Assembly: GCA_963617275.1 (NCBI GenBank)
Contig: CAVENX010000035.1
Coordinates: forward strand, 100,016 to 164,015
Origin: Limivicinus sp963617275
Lineage (GTDB): Bacteria; Bacillota; Clostridia; Oscillospirales; Oscillospiraceae
Direction: 5' to 3'
Length of the DNA stretch: 64,000 nt
In this document: one piece after another, positions 51,198 to 58,922 of the stretch
How positions within the stretch are numbered: the stretch's first letter is position 1
How the letters are laid out: each line of letters begins with the position of its first letter
Made by a program: the position numbers and the translations under genes
The notes under the pieces: model-generated
Told to the model about the DNA's origin: nothing
What the model saw: the letters and a program-made list of their open reading frames with translations, nothing else
Database searches by the model: none

Positions 51198-51662
51198 TCA
51201 GAAAAGATCACCGGCTTTCTCTCCGTGCGGGTCAAAACCGCCTCTTGCGCAGCGCACAAGAGTTTCCGGCGAAACGCCCGTCAGGTATTCAACAGAGCCT
51301 TGCGCACGCCCGTTGAATATCTTCACCATAAGCTCTATCAGTTCATCGTCAGAGAGTCTGTCATGCGCCTCGGTTTTAAAATAATAAAAGGCCTCCTGCA
51401 AATCAGCAAGCACAGCCGCATAGTTTTCCTGTTCAATAAACGGGGAGCCGCAGAACGCCCGTATAAGCTTCGGCAGAACACCGCCGCCGAATTCGATCCT
51501 CCCCGAAGCGCGCAGCGCCTCTTCACGTCCTGCGATAAGCTCCGTTATCTCAGTCTCGCTCAGGATAAGACCGAATTTGCCGCTGTACGCGCTGCACTCG
51601 CTCAATTCCCGCCGTGCGGCAGTGATCTGCTGCTGCATAGGGAAGAGCATATTTTCATCCAT
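51198..51662 (-). CDS. Uncharacterised protein (possibly DUF6323 type)
   Basis: A 154-aa soluble protein, helical, acidic, without a recognised catalytic motif. Visible are LSETEITELIAGREEALRASGRIEFGGGVLPKLIRAFCGSPF and a C-terminal DDELIELMVKIFNGRAQGSVEYL. It precedes and overlaps the open frame of the next gene, and the two are probably one operon. I recall a similar pair of uncharacterised families in Lachnospiraceae and Oscillospiraceae, but the name is not verified here. GGAGGCGGCTAT precedes the ATG. Confidence 0.6.
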   Translation of the reverse strand: MDENMLFPMQQQITAARRELSECSAYSGKFGLILSETEITELIAGREEALRASGRIEFGGGVLPKLIRAFCGSPFIEQENYAAVLADLQEAFYYFKTEAHDRLSDDELIELMVKIFNGRAQGSVEYLTGVSPETLVRCARGGFDPHGEKAGDLF

Positions 51663-51760
51663 ATAGCCGCCTCCATATTCTTAGTTTAATTTGCTATATA
51701 TATTATACCACAAATTGGGCTGTTTTTCCAGCCCGATATAAAAACATGGCAAATTAGCGG

Positions 51761-51789
51761 TTGACTAAGCGCTGCAAATATGGTAGAAT
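51761..51789 (+). promoter_or_regulatory. Promoter of tRNA-Thr
   Basis: TTGACT (51761-51766), 17-base spacer, TAGAAT (51784-51789), ending 31 bases before the tRNA. Confidence 0.8.
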
Positions 51790-51820
51790 CTCTTTTGCCG
51801 TAAAAGAAAAGTTAATATTT

Positions 51821-51896
51821 GCTAGTATAGCTCAGTCGGTAGAGCAGCTGATTCGTAATCAGCAGGTCGTGTGTTCGAGTCACATTACTAGCTCCA
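51821..51896 (+). tRNA. tRNA-Thr (anticodon CGT)
   Basis: Cloverleaf with acceptor stem GCTAGTA/TACTAGC, anticodon stem-loop GCTGA-TTCGTAA-TCAGC (CGT reads ACG), T-arm GTGTTCGAGTCACAT region, discriminator T and encoded CCA. Confidence 0.93.
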
Positions 51897-51943
51897 GAAA
51901 CGTCCCGGATGATGCCGAAAGGTGTTCATTCAGGACGTTTCTG
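51895..51943 (+). repeat. Inverted repeat overlapping the 3' end of tRNA-Thr
   Basis: CAGAAACGTCC (51895-51905) pairs with GGACGTTTCTG (51933-51943) across 27 bases. No T-run follows. It could be a processing or weak termination structure. Confidence 0.5.
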
Positions 51944-52061
51944 CGTCTAAAAGTTCAGAACAAGTGGAAAGCAAAACCGGTTCGGCATAAATCCGTCGGT
52001 TTTCCTCGCCCTCCGCTCTCCCGCCCCGCATTCTCTCACAGCAATATCTTAGCATACCGTG

Positions 52062-52090
52062 TTGACAAATTTGTCTTTTCCAAGTATAAT
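52062..52090 (+). promoter_or_regulatory. Consensus promoter of the TetR gene
   Basis: TTGACA (52062-52067), exactly 17 bases, TATAAT (52085-52090): full consensus. Confidence 0.9.
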
Positions 52091-52093
52091 GCG

Positions 52094-52133
52094 CAATATG
52101 CATCAAACGATGTGCATCATTTGATGCATATTG
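52094..52133 (+). promoter_or_regulatory. TetR operator, 40-bp palindrome
   Basis: Perfect arms CAATATGCATCAAA (52094-52107) and TTTGATGCATATTG (52120-52133) with a 12-base centre. It covers the transcription start just after the -10 box, as expected for an autorepressing TetR protein. Confidence 0.85.
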
Positions 52134-52152
52134 TACCGAAAGGATGCAGGAT

Positions 52153-52776
52153 ATGGCTCCAAAAAACAAGTTCACGAAAGAAGAAATGACGGGGGCGGCG
52201 CTGCGCATCGTGCGTGCAGGGGGGATCAACTGTCTGACCGCAAAAACGATAGCGGATGAGCTTGGCACATCCACACGCCCGATTTTTACCGCCTTTGGCT
52301 CTATGGATGAAGTCAGGCAGGCGGTCTATGCCGCTGCGGTGCGCGTATATGACAGCTACACAAGCGGCGGCTTAAAAGAGGAAATCCCGTTCCTCGGCGT
52401 CGGGAAGAGCTATATTCGGTTTGCAAAGGAAGAACCGGAGCTTTACCGATTTTTGTTTCTGACGCGGACCCAGGAGAATGAATACGGCGCAATAAAATCC
52501 ATGCAGCATTTACAGGCGCTCGTCCGCCCGGCGATGATGGACATTTATCATATTACCGCCGACGAAGCGGACTTGTATTTCCGCGATCTCTGGCTTGTGG
52601 CACATAGCCTGTCAACACTGATCGTGACCGGCGATTGTCCCTATTCAGACAGAGAGATCGGGCAAATCCTAACGGGTTTCAGCATCAGTATTTGCAAATC
52701 CATCAAAGAGATACCCGGCTTTGCCTCAGGCGCTTTCGACCGCGACGCGGCATTTCGTGCTTTGACCGGCAAGTAA
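52153..52776 (+). CDS. TetR-family transcriptional regulator
   Basis: A 207-aa TetR/AcrR regulator with N-terminal helix-turn-helix (about residues 10-50, LTAKTIADELGTSTRPIFTAFGSMDEV) and a helical C-terminal ligand domain. Two starts are possible. ATG 52144 stands too close to AAAGG, whereas ATG 52153 has AAAGG at nine bases, so I chose the latter. It has a perfect consensus promoter overlapped by a 40-bp palindrome, predicting strong autorepression. The isochorismatase-like and DUF3795 genes follow and may be its targets. Confidence 0.88.
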   Translation: MAPKNKFTKEEMTGAALRIVRAGGINCLTAKTIADELGTSTRPIFTAFGSMDEVRQAVYAAAVRVYDSYTSGGLKEEIPFLGVGKSYIRFAKEEPELYRFLFLTRTQENEYGAIKSMQHLQALVRPAMMDIYHITADEADLYFRDLWLVAHSLSTLIVTGDCPYSDREIGQILTGFSISICKSIKEIPGFASGAFDRDAAFRALTGK

Positions 52777-52792
52777 GCCGGGGCGATAATTT

Positions 52793-52845
52793 CAGCTTAT
52801 CGAAGAATCAAGGAGGTTCTTTGAAAAAAAGGCGGCACTGCTCAA
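52793..52845 (-). repeat. Degenerate remnant of the hairpin element end
   Basis: CAGCTTATCGAAGAATCAAGG then AGGTTCTTTGAAAAAAAGGC and GGCACTG resemble the reversed right end of the element at 42120-42320. Eroded copy. Confidence 0.45.
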
Positions 52846-52893
52846 GTTGGGCGGCATTTATACAATATTTTCAGGATCACGGAGGATCACAGA

Positions 52894-53388
52894 ATGAAAA
52901 ACAGCGCGCTGGTCGTGATCGATCTGCAAAATGACATCACGAAAAACTACAAGGAGATCATTGAAAGGGTCAATGAGGCGATCGACTGGGCGGTTCAAAA
53001 GGAGCTGTGGGTCGTTTACATTCAGCATAACAACTTATCAGCAGGAACAAGGACATTCAAACCCGGCACACATGGTACAGAATTTGTCCCTGAAATGAAG
53101 GTTGTATCCGACCACATCTTTACGAAGTCAAAGAGCAGCGCCCTGACCTGCGAGGTGTTCGCCGCTTTTATTCAGGAGCAAAGCATTACCGGGTTTTATA
53201 TTGCCGGCGCGGATGCCGCGGCCTGCATCAAATCCACCTGTTATAACATGACAAAAAGCGGATATACCGTTCATGTACTGTCGGACTGCATCACAAGCTA
53301 CGATAAAAAGAAGCTGCCGGAGCTGCTTGCGTATTATGAAAGCAAGGGCTGCACAGTTCTGACGCTTCGGGAAGCTGTACAGGCGTAA
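52894..53388 (+). CDS. Isochorismatase-like cysteine hydrolase
   Basis: A 164-aa alpha/beta hydrolase of the isochorismatase-like cysteine hydrolase group, which includes nicotinamidases and amidases. The catalytic triad is visible as Asp10 (VVIDLQND), Lys78 region (IFTKSKSSAL) and nucleophile Cys111 (AGADAAACIKSTCYNM). The length is short, as in small amidase-like members. The ATG follows GGAGGATCACAG. It is downstream of the TetR gene and an eroded repeat. The true substrate is unknown. Confidence 0.88.
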   Translation: MKNSALVVIDLQNDITKNYKEIIERVNEAIDWAVQKELWVVYIQHNNLSAGTRTFKPGTHGTEFVPEMKVVSDHIFTKSKSSALTCEVFAAFIQEQSITGFYIAGADAAACIKSTCYNMTKSGYTVHVLSDCITSYDKKKLPELLAYYESKGCTVLTLREAVQA

Positions 53389-53529
53389 CGGTCACCGGAT
53401 GGAGGGAACAGGAAACCCGGCGGAATCATTGCCTTGGAGTGCTGGTGCGCATATTTTCTGCCAATCGGCATACTGTCCGCACTCCATTTCAAAAATAGTC
53501 CGTCCTGATTTACAGATATGGAGGTTGCT

Positions 53530-53886
53530 ATGAAAAACGAAAATGCGCTTATCGGCTGCTGCGGACTGGATTGCGAAAAATGCGACGCCCGTATTGCAAC
53601 GGTCACAAACGACAACGCCCTGCGCGAAAAAACCGCGGCTCTGTGGACGAAGCTCAACGGAGTAACAATCACGCCGGAAATGATCAACTGCACAGGCTGC
53701 CGCATGGTGGGAGCGAAAACGCCTTTCTGCGACAAACTCTGCGCCGTACATAACTGTGTTCGGGAAAAGGGGCTGGATACCTGTGCTGACTGTGAGCAGA
53801 CGGACGGGTGCCCGACGCTGGGCTGTATCGCCGTAAACAGTCCGTTCGTTTTGGAAAACCTGAATCGGCTCCGCAAAGCAAAGTAA
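53530..53886 (+). CDS. DUF3795 cysteine-rich protein
   Basis: A small protein (118 aa) with about 12 cysteines arranged as CCGLDCEKCDA, CTGCRMVG, PFCDKLCAVHNC and TCADCEQTDGCPTLGC, the pattern of DUF3795 proteins of anaerobes. The cysteines probably bind metal or an Fe-S cluster; function unknown. GGAGGTTGCT precedes the ATG at 53530, which is preferred over the earlier in-frame ATG at 53518 that overlaps the ribosome site. It follows the isochorismatase-like gene on the same strand with a 141-bp gap. Confidence 0.8.
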   Translation: MKNENALIGCCGLDCEKCDARIATVTNDNALREKTAALWTKLNGVTITPEMINCTGCRMVGAKTPFCDKLCAVHNCVREKGLDTCADCEQTDGCPTLGCIAVNSPFVLENLNRLRKAK

Positions 53887-53920
53887 ACGAAAAAGTATAT
53901 CAGCGTCCTGCCGCCGGGCA

Positions 53921-53952
53921 GTCAAAAAAAATCCTGCAAGGACTTTTTTGAC
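53921..53952. repeat. Solo hairpin module of the TGTCAAAAAA element
   Basis: GTCAAAAAAAATCC/GGACTTTTTTGAC followed by AAGC closely matches the terminal module of the 12.56-kb element (12727-12757). Remnant or mini copy. Confidence 0.6.
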
Positions 53953-53956
53953 AAGC

Positions 53957-53996
53957 ATAGGGTGCAGCAAAATGTTGATTTTGCTGCACCCTATGC
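53957..53996. terminator. Bidirectional terminator between DUF3795 and XRE genes
   Basis: Perfect 18-bp stem CATAGGGTGCAGCAAAAT with its complement around GTTG, between convergent genes. Confidence 0.85.
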
Positions 53997-53999
53997 GTA

Positions 54000-54464
54000 T
54001 TATTTTGACATGATGTTTTTTCCTATAACGTATATTCCTATCAGCATTTCGCCGATGGATAATCCCATCAGCAGTCCGGAGAAGAAGTCCCTCAGATCTG
54101 TTCCGCCGACGGTTCCTGACATCGCATTGCACGCAATACCAAGGACGACAAGAATTATGCCGTAAAGTATTTTCTTATGCTTTTCCAGATCCTGCGTCCG
54201 GTGAAGCAGGTCAAGTATCTGCGCGTCGTCATAAATTCTCACGCTGCTCTCCGCCGTGTCCTCGCCGTCCATAAGTTCCGGAAGCGTCACGGAAAGCGCG
54301 GTGCAAAGCTGCTCGATAACGCTGTAATCCGGCATACATTTTCCGTTCTCCCATTTTGAAACGGTCTTGTTCGATACGCCGAGCTTTTCCGCCAGCTGCT
54401 CCTGTGTAAGATTTCTTTCTTTGCGCTTGTGCGCGATATAGCTGCCAATAGCCGCCTGATTCAT
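54000..54464 (-). CDS. XRE-family HTH regulator with C-terminal membrane segments
   Basis: A 154-aa protein. The N-terminal Cro/CI helix-turn-helix spans residues 5-62 (SYIAHKRKERNLTQEQLAEKLGVSNKTVSKWENGKCMPDYS). The C-terminal 55 residues hold two hydrophobic helices (ILYGIILVVLGIACNA and FFSGLLMGLSIGEMLIGIYVIG), so the regulator is probably membrane-anchored. This architecture is common in Firmicutes, but the signals are unknown. GAGGAGGAAGACAG precedes the ATG. Confidence 0.88.
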   Translation of the reverse strand: MNQAAIGSYIAHKRKERNLTQEQLAEKLGVSNKTVSKWENGKCMPDYSVIEQLCTALSVTLPELMDGEDTAESSVRIYDDAQILDLLHRTQDLEKHKKILYGIILVVLGIACNAMSGTVGGTDLRDFFSGLLMGLSIGEMLIGIYVIGKNIMSK

Positions 54465-54594
54465 TCTGTCTTCCTCCTCCTGTTCGGATGCATGGATAAT
54501 AGCAAATTTACCGCAGATCCGACATCCCCCGTTGGTAGAATACCGGTGGAATCGGGCGTTTACGGCGTTTGCGCGGGGTGAGAGCAGCAGCGCT

Positions 54595-55167
54595 TCAATA
54601 TCCGGAGGTCTCCGAAGCGGCGGCTCTGTTTATCTCGCCGTAAACGAAATTTTCAAACATTGTTCCCAGCCGGTCAACGGATTTATCGACGTCAAAGTCC
54701 ATCCTGTTCCAAAGGAACTTGATAAAAAAGCCCATATAAGCAAATTTACAGAACTGAATGATCTCGTTTACATGCTCTTCCGTCAGGTTTGTCCCCTCGA
54801 CCCTGAATCTGACCTGCTTTGCAAAGCTGTCCTCCGTGCTTGAAAAAACATAGCGCTCAAGCTGCTCCCGGGAAAGGGAATCAAAAATGTGATATATGAT
54901 TTTGGGATGTTCCTGACAGTAGTGAAGAAAAATTTTTGCTTCTTCTCTCCAAGCGCCGCTGTCGCCCGACTGCTCCCTCATCTCGCCGATCTTACGGCTC
55001 AGCCATGTGTTCAGCAGGGCATATATATCCTGATAATGGTAATAAAACGTGTTGGGGCTGATCCCGCAGCGCTTTACCAGCGCGGACACCGTTATTTTAT
55101 CAAACTGCATTTCCTCCAGCATTTCTTCAAATGTTGTCATAAGTGCTTTTTGCGTAAGCAGTGCCAT
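54595..55167 (-). CDS. TetR-family regulator (DhaS-like)
   Basis: A 190-aa TetR-type regulator. The helix-turn-helix is at about residues 25-46 (ITVSALVKRCGISPNTFYYHYQDI), followed by a C-terminal helical domain (EHPKIIYHIFDSLSREQLERYVF) of the type seen in DhaS-like regulators. GGAGGAGCTATAT stands at the start. It is an isolated gene downstream of the glycosyltransferase pair on the same strand; it could regulate them, though no operator was recognised. Confidence 0.86.
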   Translation of the reverse strand: MALLTQKALMTTFEEMLEEMQFDKITVSALVKRCGISPNTFYYHYQDIYALLNTWLSRKIGEMREQSGDSGAWREEAKIFLHYCQEHPKIIYHIFDSLSREQLERYVFSSTEDSFAKQVRFRVEGTNLTEEHVNEIIQFCKFAYMGFFIKFLWNRMDFDVDKSVDRLGTMFENFVYGEINRAAASETSGY

Positions 55168-55283
55168 ATAGCTCCTCCGTTATTGTTTTTTCATACCTTG
55201 AAGCATAGTACCACAAAAAAAGGAGACAAACAAGAGGTGTGCGGCCGACAAAACGGCTGCACACCTCTTAAGCACATCTTACG

Positions 55284-56420
55284 TTATTGACTGACACGTT
55301 CGGCGTAGAGACGCATCATTTGTTCATATATGACTTCCCTGTTGTTTTCAAAGAAGATTTTCCCCAGAGCGGCTTCCATTTCGCGGTGCATGGCATTGTT
55401 CTTGGTGATCGTCACGGCCTCATCGGCAAGCACGCTTGTGTTGTGCGTCGTAACGGCGCCGCCCGCGCCGACAAAAAATTCAAGATTATGCTTTTCACAT
55501 CCGCCGACCGCGTTTATCAAAAGCATGGGCAATCTCTTCTGTGCGGCCTCGGTGACGCTTACCCCGCCGGGCTTTGTCATGTACACGTCGGCGCTGTCCA
55601 GCAGCGCGGACATATCCTCGACCAGTCCCAGAATGCGTATATCCCTGTTCGCCTCATATTTCCGCGACAGTTCGTCATACAGTTCCTGATTGCTGCCGCA
55701 CAAAACAGAGACTGAAAACGAATCATCCGCCGCCTGACGGTCAGCCAGAATCTCAAGCAGCTCCTCAATGGGGCCGCAGCCCATACTCCCGCAGGCTACC
55801 AGGATGTTTTTCTTTTTCGGGTCGAGCATGAAACGCTCCTTTGCAGAGGTCTTATCGTGGATAGTGCTGAACTGAGCGCGGGTGGGGATCCCGCTTACTA
55901 TTATCTTTTCCTCCGGTACGCCGAAGGACGCCAACTCCTCTTTCTGCCGTGAGGATGGCACAAAATGCAGCGGCAGATCAATTTTTTCTGCGCCGGGCGA
56001 AACGGTGTAATCCGTTTCCACAACGCTGCCGACGACCGGAAGACCGTATCTTCTGATCGCGTCAGTCAGCATAAGACCTGCATAGACATGGCAGCATATG
56101 ACCTGGTCATATTCCTTGTCCCGTATATATCTGCCGAGCTTTCTTACGCCGAGGTCAAGCAGCCGCCTTACCGAATGTCCCTTGCCGTACTGTTTGCGGT
56201 GCGTTTCCGCATGGTGATACCCGCGTCGGAAAACCACGGGAGTATTGCGGTAAATATAAGAGTGTACATCGGACGCAAGCTCCGACCAGCCCTGCGGAAG
56301 AAACGCCATCGCATCTATGATATCCGCCGTTTCGCCGTGTGAAGCGTAAATTTCTTTGATCGCCGCGGCAGCCGAGTTATGCCCGCCGCCGTTGTTGCAG
56401 CTCAATATAAGAGTTTTCAA
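55284..56420 (-). CDS. MGDG synthase/UgtP-like diacylglycerol glycosyltransferase
   Basis: Family GT28 glycosyltransferase (378 aa) that transfers glucose or galactose from a UDP-sugar onto diacylglycerol or a similar lipid acceptor at the inner leaflet. Acceptor-domain motif CNNGGGHNSAAAAI (residues 8-21), VVETDYTVSPG, and donor-site text ILVACGSMGCGPIEELL and TKPGGVSVTEAAQKRLPMLL (about residues 285-304) are conserved. The start is TTG, directly after the stop of the upstream acyltransferase-like gene with GGAGAG inside that gene. It probably makes glycolipids or lipoteichoic-acid anchors. Confidence 0.88.
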   Translation of the reverse strand: MKTLILSCNNGGGHNSAAAAIKEIYASHGETADIIDAMAFLPQGWSELASDVHSYIYRNTPVVFRRGYHHAETHRKQYGKGHSVRRLLDLGVRKLGRYIRDKEYDQVICCHVYAGLMLTDAIRRYGLPVVGSVVETDYTVSPGAEKIDLPLHFVPSSRQKEELASFGVPEEKIIVSGIPTRAQFSTIHDKTSAKERFMLDPKKKNILVACGSMGCGPIEELLEILADRQAADDSFSVSVLCGSNQELYDELSRKYEANRDIRILGLVEDMSALLDSADVYMTKPGGVSVTEAAQKRLPMLLINAVGGCEKHNLEFFVGAGGAVTTHNTSVLADEAVTITKNNAMHREMEAALGKIFFENNREVIYEQMMRLYAERVSQ

Positions 56421-56421
56421 G

Positions 56422-56952
56422 TTATGTCTCTCCGTTCGTTACTGTCATGGTTTGCGGCTTCTCCTCCGCCTTGATTTTGCGCTGTTCCTTCATCACAATC
56501 GCTTTATGGAGCCTGCACAGTCTTGGCCGGTTAAAGCGCTGAACAAAAATGAAAGGGAGATTCCCGAGAAGCACATAGACAAGGAAAAATACTATTCCGC
56601 CCGCTCCGCGCCATATAAACGGCAAAGCAAGGCCCAAAAAGCTCAATATGACGTGCGTCAGCTCCGCCACACAGGTCTCATTGATCATCACGGCAATTTT
56701 TGCGGAATCCATAGGTGCGTCCGCAAGGCTTTTCCTCGGCACTATCTTGGAAAACGCCTTGCTGACATCCGGTATTTTATTCTGCCAGTTTTTTATTTTT
56801 ATCGTTTCATAAAATTTGCCGTTCTTTTCAAATCCGGCCTGTCGGAACGGGAATTTATCGGCTTGGAAAGATATTTTTGCCAGTAGCCGTCCCGCCGGGA
56901 AGCATAATATTCCAAGAATGGCAATGTATAAAATGCATCTCAAAAAATCCAC
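56422..56952 (-). CDS. CrtO-like glycosyl-lipid acyltransferase family protein
   Basis: Membrane protein (176 aa) with an N-terminal membrane helix (about residues 4-24) and two more near 105-145. The conserved MINETCVAELTH motif (about 89-100) and FNRPRLCRLH motif resemble glycosyl-4,4'-diaponeurosporenoate acyltransferase (CrtO of staphyloxanthin synthesis). No carotenoid genes are present. Its one-base spacing to the GT28 gene suggests a two-step pathway in which the glycosylated lipid is acylated. The exact role is inferred. Confidence 0.68.
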   Translation of the reverse strand: MDFLRCILYIAILGILCFPAGRLLAKISFQADKFPFRQAGFEKNGKFYETIKIKNWQNKIPDVSKAFSKIVPRKSLADAPMDSAKIAVMINETCVAELTHVILSFLGLALPFIWRGAGGIVFFLVYVLLGNLPFIFVQRFNRPRLCRLHKAIVMKEQRKIKAEEKPQTMTVTNGET

Positions 56953-57032
56953 GGTGTTATCCTGCTCCTTGAAGTCGTTTGTTCATAGCCGCCGGTTTTC
57001 GGAAAGAGACTTATCAGTTCTGGAAAAGTTTA

Positions 57033-57614
57033 TCAGCACTCGTGCCAGACAGCGTCGATTATTTTCTGATGTCCGTCGCAGCGGAACGCTTTGGACACAC
57101 AGATGATCGTATATATGCTCTGAATACCCGTGACAAGCAGAGATATCCCGATATAGATCATCAGAGCCGCCGCGCCGGTGAACGGGTCAAAAATCATAAA
57201 CACGCCGAGAAGTATACCGACTATGCCGAGGATAAGAGAGGTCCACCAGCTTGAATAGCCGAACAGGCGAAGCTCAGTAGATACCTGAATGGAAAAAATC
57301 CCGCTCATTATGATGTAAACGCCGAGGATAACGGGCAGAACCGTCATCGCGCCCAGCGGATGGCATATCAGGATTATTCCGGCAAGGATACTGAAAATAC
57401 CGGCTCCAAGGTCAAAACGGAAAAGCACACCGGCAAGCCCAAGCTCAAAATAGCGTATCAGCTCATAAATACCCATTGCGATGCAGACCGCGCCCACAAG
57501 ATAGCAGGCTGTCAGCGCGGAAATGTCAGGCCATATGATCATGGCGGCGCCAAGCACGATCGTAAGTACGGATAAAATGATCGCACCTATTTTATACTTC
57601 TTGATTGAATCCAT
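57033..57614 (-). CDS. HdeD/DUF308 family membrane protein
   Basis: A 193-aa protein with six predicted membrane helices built from DUF308 repeats, as in HdeD of enteric bacteria. Pieces such as SVLTIVLGAAMIIWPDISAL, GIFSILAGIILICHPLGAM and LGIVGILLGVFMIFDPFTGA show the internal three-fold repeat (helix-hairpin ending xxP). Function is unknown in Clostridia; acid-stress resistance in E. coli is only a name source. The ATG at 57614 follows AAAGGAGTGCTGATA. It is a single gene. Confidence 0.82.
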   Translation of the reverse strand: MDSIKKYKIGAIILSVLTIVLGAAMIIWPDISALTACYLVGAVCIAMGIYELIRYFELGLAGVLFRFDLGAGIFSILAGIILICHPLGAMTVLPVILGVYIIMSGIFSIQVSTELRLFGYSSWWTSLILGIVGILLGVFMIFDPFTGAAALMIYIGISLLVTGIQSIYTIICVSKAFRCDGHQKIIDAVWHEC

Positions 57615-57914
57615 TATCAGCACTCCTTTATTGAACCGTTTTCGTCTAAAAACGGCATCTTTATTTATAATATAGTATAGCAAACTATTTTTTTAGTCTA
57701 TTGTGAAAAATGTTTGGCTGCGCAAAACGGTATATTTTTAAATTTCAGCGCAAATTGTGATATTTTCTTATATTTATCCTAAAATCAGTTTGAGCGCAGC
57801 AAAAAATATCCGAAAAGCGTGGAAACGCCCAAGCAATTTTACGCCGCCGGGGGCTTTAAAAAGCAAATATTTTCTGTATAATAGGAAAAAACAATAACGA
57901 GGGGATGACGTGTT
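57615..57914. other. AT-rich divergent intergenic region
   Basis: 300-bp gap between the HdeD-like and D-2-hydroxyacid dehydrogenase genes. TATAAT at 57877-57882 is a credible -10 for the latter, with no good -35. A TATACT on the minus strand near 57677 may serve the former. No gene is seen. Confidence 0.4.
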
Positions 57915-58877
57915 ATGAAAATCGTTATAATTGACGACAGCATAGTGAATCCGGGCGATCTCAGCTGGGAGCAGATAGAAAGACTCGGTGAGCTGACCGT
58001 GTACTCGTCGGAAGCACGGGATAAGGAAGAGATCATATGCCGTGCGGCCGATGCGGATATCATCATCGCCGACCCGCCCGATGTTCCGCACGGGCTTATT
58101 GAGGCCTGCCCGAAGCTCAAGGGCATTTTCCTCCTTTCGACCGGCTATGACCATATAGATATTGAAACGGCGAAAAAACGCGGCATTGTCGTATGCAATG
58201 TGCCGTCCTACGGCACTGCGGCAGTATCTCAGTACGCGATTGCCCTGCTGCTGGCAATTTGCAGCCATACGGACTTCTACTCCGCAAAAGTCCACGAGGG
58301 GATTTGGTTCAACAGGACGCATGAAATAATCGGCGAGCACAGGCTTATCGAGCTTGAGGGAAAGACGATGGGCGTGATTGGCTTCGGCAGAATAGGTCAG
58401 CGCGTCGGACTTATCGCCAAGGCCATGGGCATGAATATCATCGCCTACAACCGCAGTCAGAACGACGCCGGGCGCGCAATAGGCGAATATGTTGATTTGG
58501 AGGAGCTTTTTGTACGCTCCGACGTCATATCCCTGCATGCGCCGCTGAACGACAGCAGCCGCCATATCATCAATGCCACCGCCATTAAGAAGATGAAAGA
58601 CGGCGTTATTATCATCAACAACGGTCGTGGCGGGCTTGTCGATAACAAGGCACTGGCAGACGCGCTCATCTCCGGAAAGGTCTATGCCGCCGGGCTTGAC
58701 GTTGTGGACGGCGAGCCTATTGCGCCGGATAATCCCCTGCTTACAGCGCCGCACTGCATAATCACGCCCCACATAAGCTGGCTTCCGAAGGAAGCGCGGC
58801 AGAAAATCATTGACGCCTGCGATGAAAATATACGCGCCTTTATGGACGGCAGGCCGATAAACAACGTGGCAGTATAA
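57915..58877 (+). CDS. D-2-hydroxyacid dehydrogenase
   Basis: NAD(P)-dependent D-isomer specific 2-hydroxyacid dehydrogenase (320 aa), related to hydroxypyruvate/glycerate dehydrogenases and to SerA. The dinucleotide motif is GFGRIG near residue 153. The catalytic set is Arg238 (NNGRGGLVD), Glu267 (DVVDGEP) and His286 (TPHISW). It reduces 2-oxoacids or oxidises the D-hydroxyacid. GAGGGGATGACGTGTT precedes the ATG. It may connect with the glycerate kinase elsewhere in this region, but it is not linked with it in an operon. Confidence 0.93.
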   Translation: MKIVIIDDSIVNPGDLSWEQIERLGELTVYSSEARDKEEIICRAADADIIIADPPDVPHGLIEACPKLKGIFLLSTGYDHIDIETAKKRGIVVCNVPSYGTAAVSQYAIALLLAICSHTDFYSAKVHEGIWFNRTHEIIGEHRLIELEGKTMGVIGFGRIGQRVGLIAKAMGMNIIAYNRSQNDAGRAIGEYVDLEELFVRSDVISLHAPLNDSSRHIINATAIKKMKDGVIIINNGRGGLVDNKALADALISGKVYAAGLDVVDGEPIAPDNPLLTAPHCIITPHISWLPKEARQKIIDACDENIRAFMDGRPINNVAV

Positions 58878-58880
58878 ATC

Positions 58881-58922
58881 AGCTTGTCAAAGAAGCAAGG
58901 TTCTTTGACAAGCTGATTTTTA
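58881..58922. terminator. Bidirectional terminator built from the repeat-element end
   Basis: Near-perfect stem AAATCAGCTTGTCAAAGAA with TTCTTTGACAAGCTGATTT around a GCAAGG loop, followed by T-run, between convergent genes. Its arms equal the element end module TTCTTTGACAAGCT, so it may be a domesticated or minimal copy. Confidence 0.85.
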
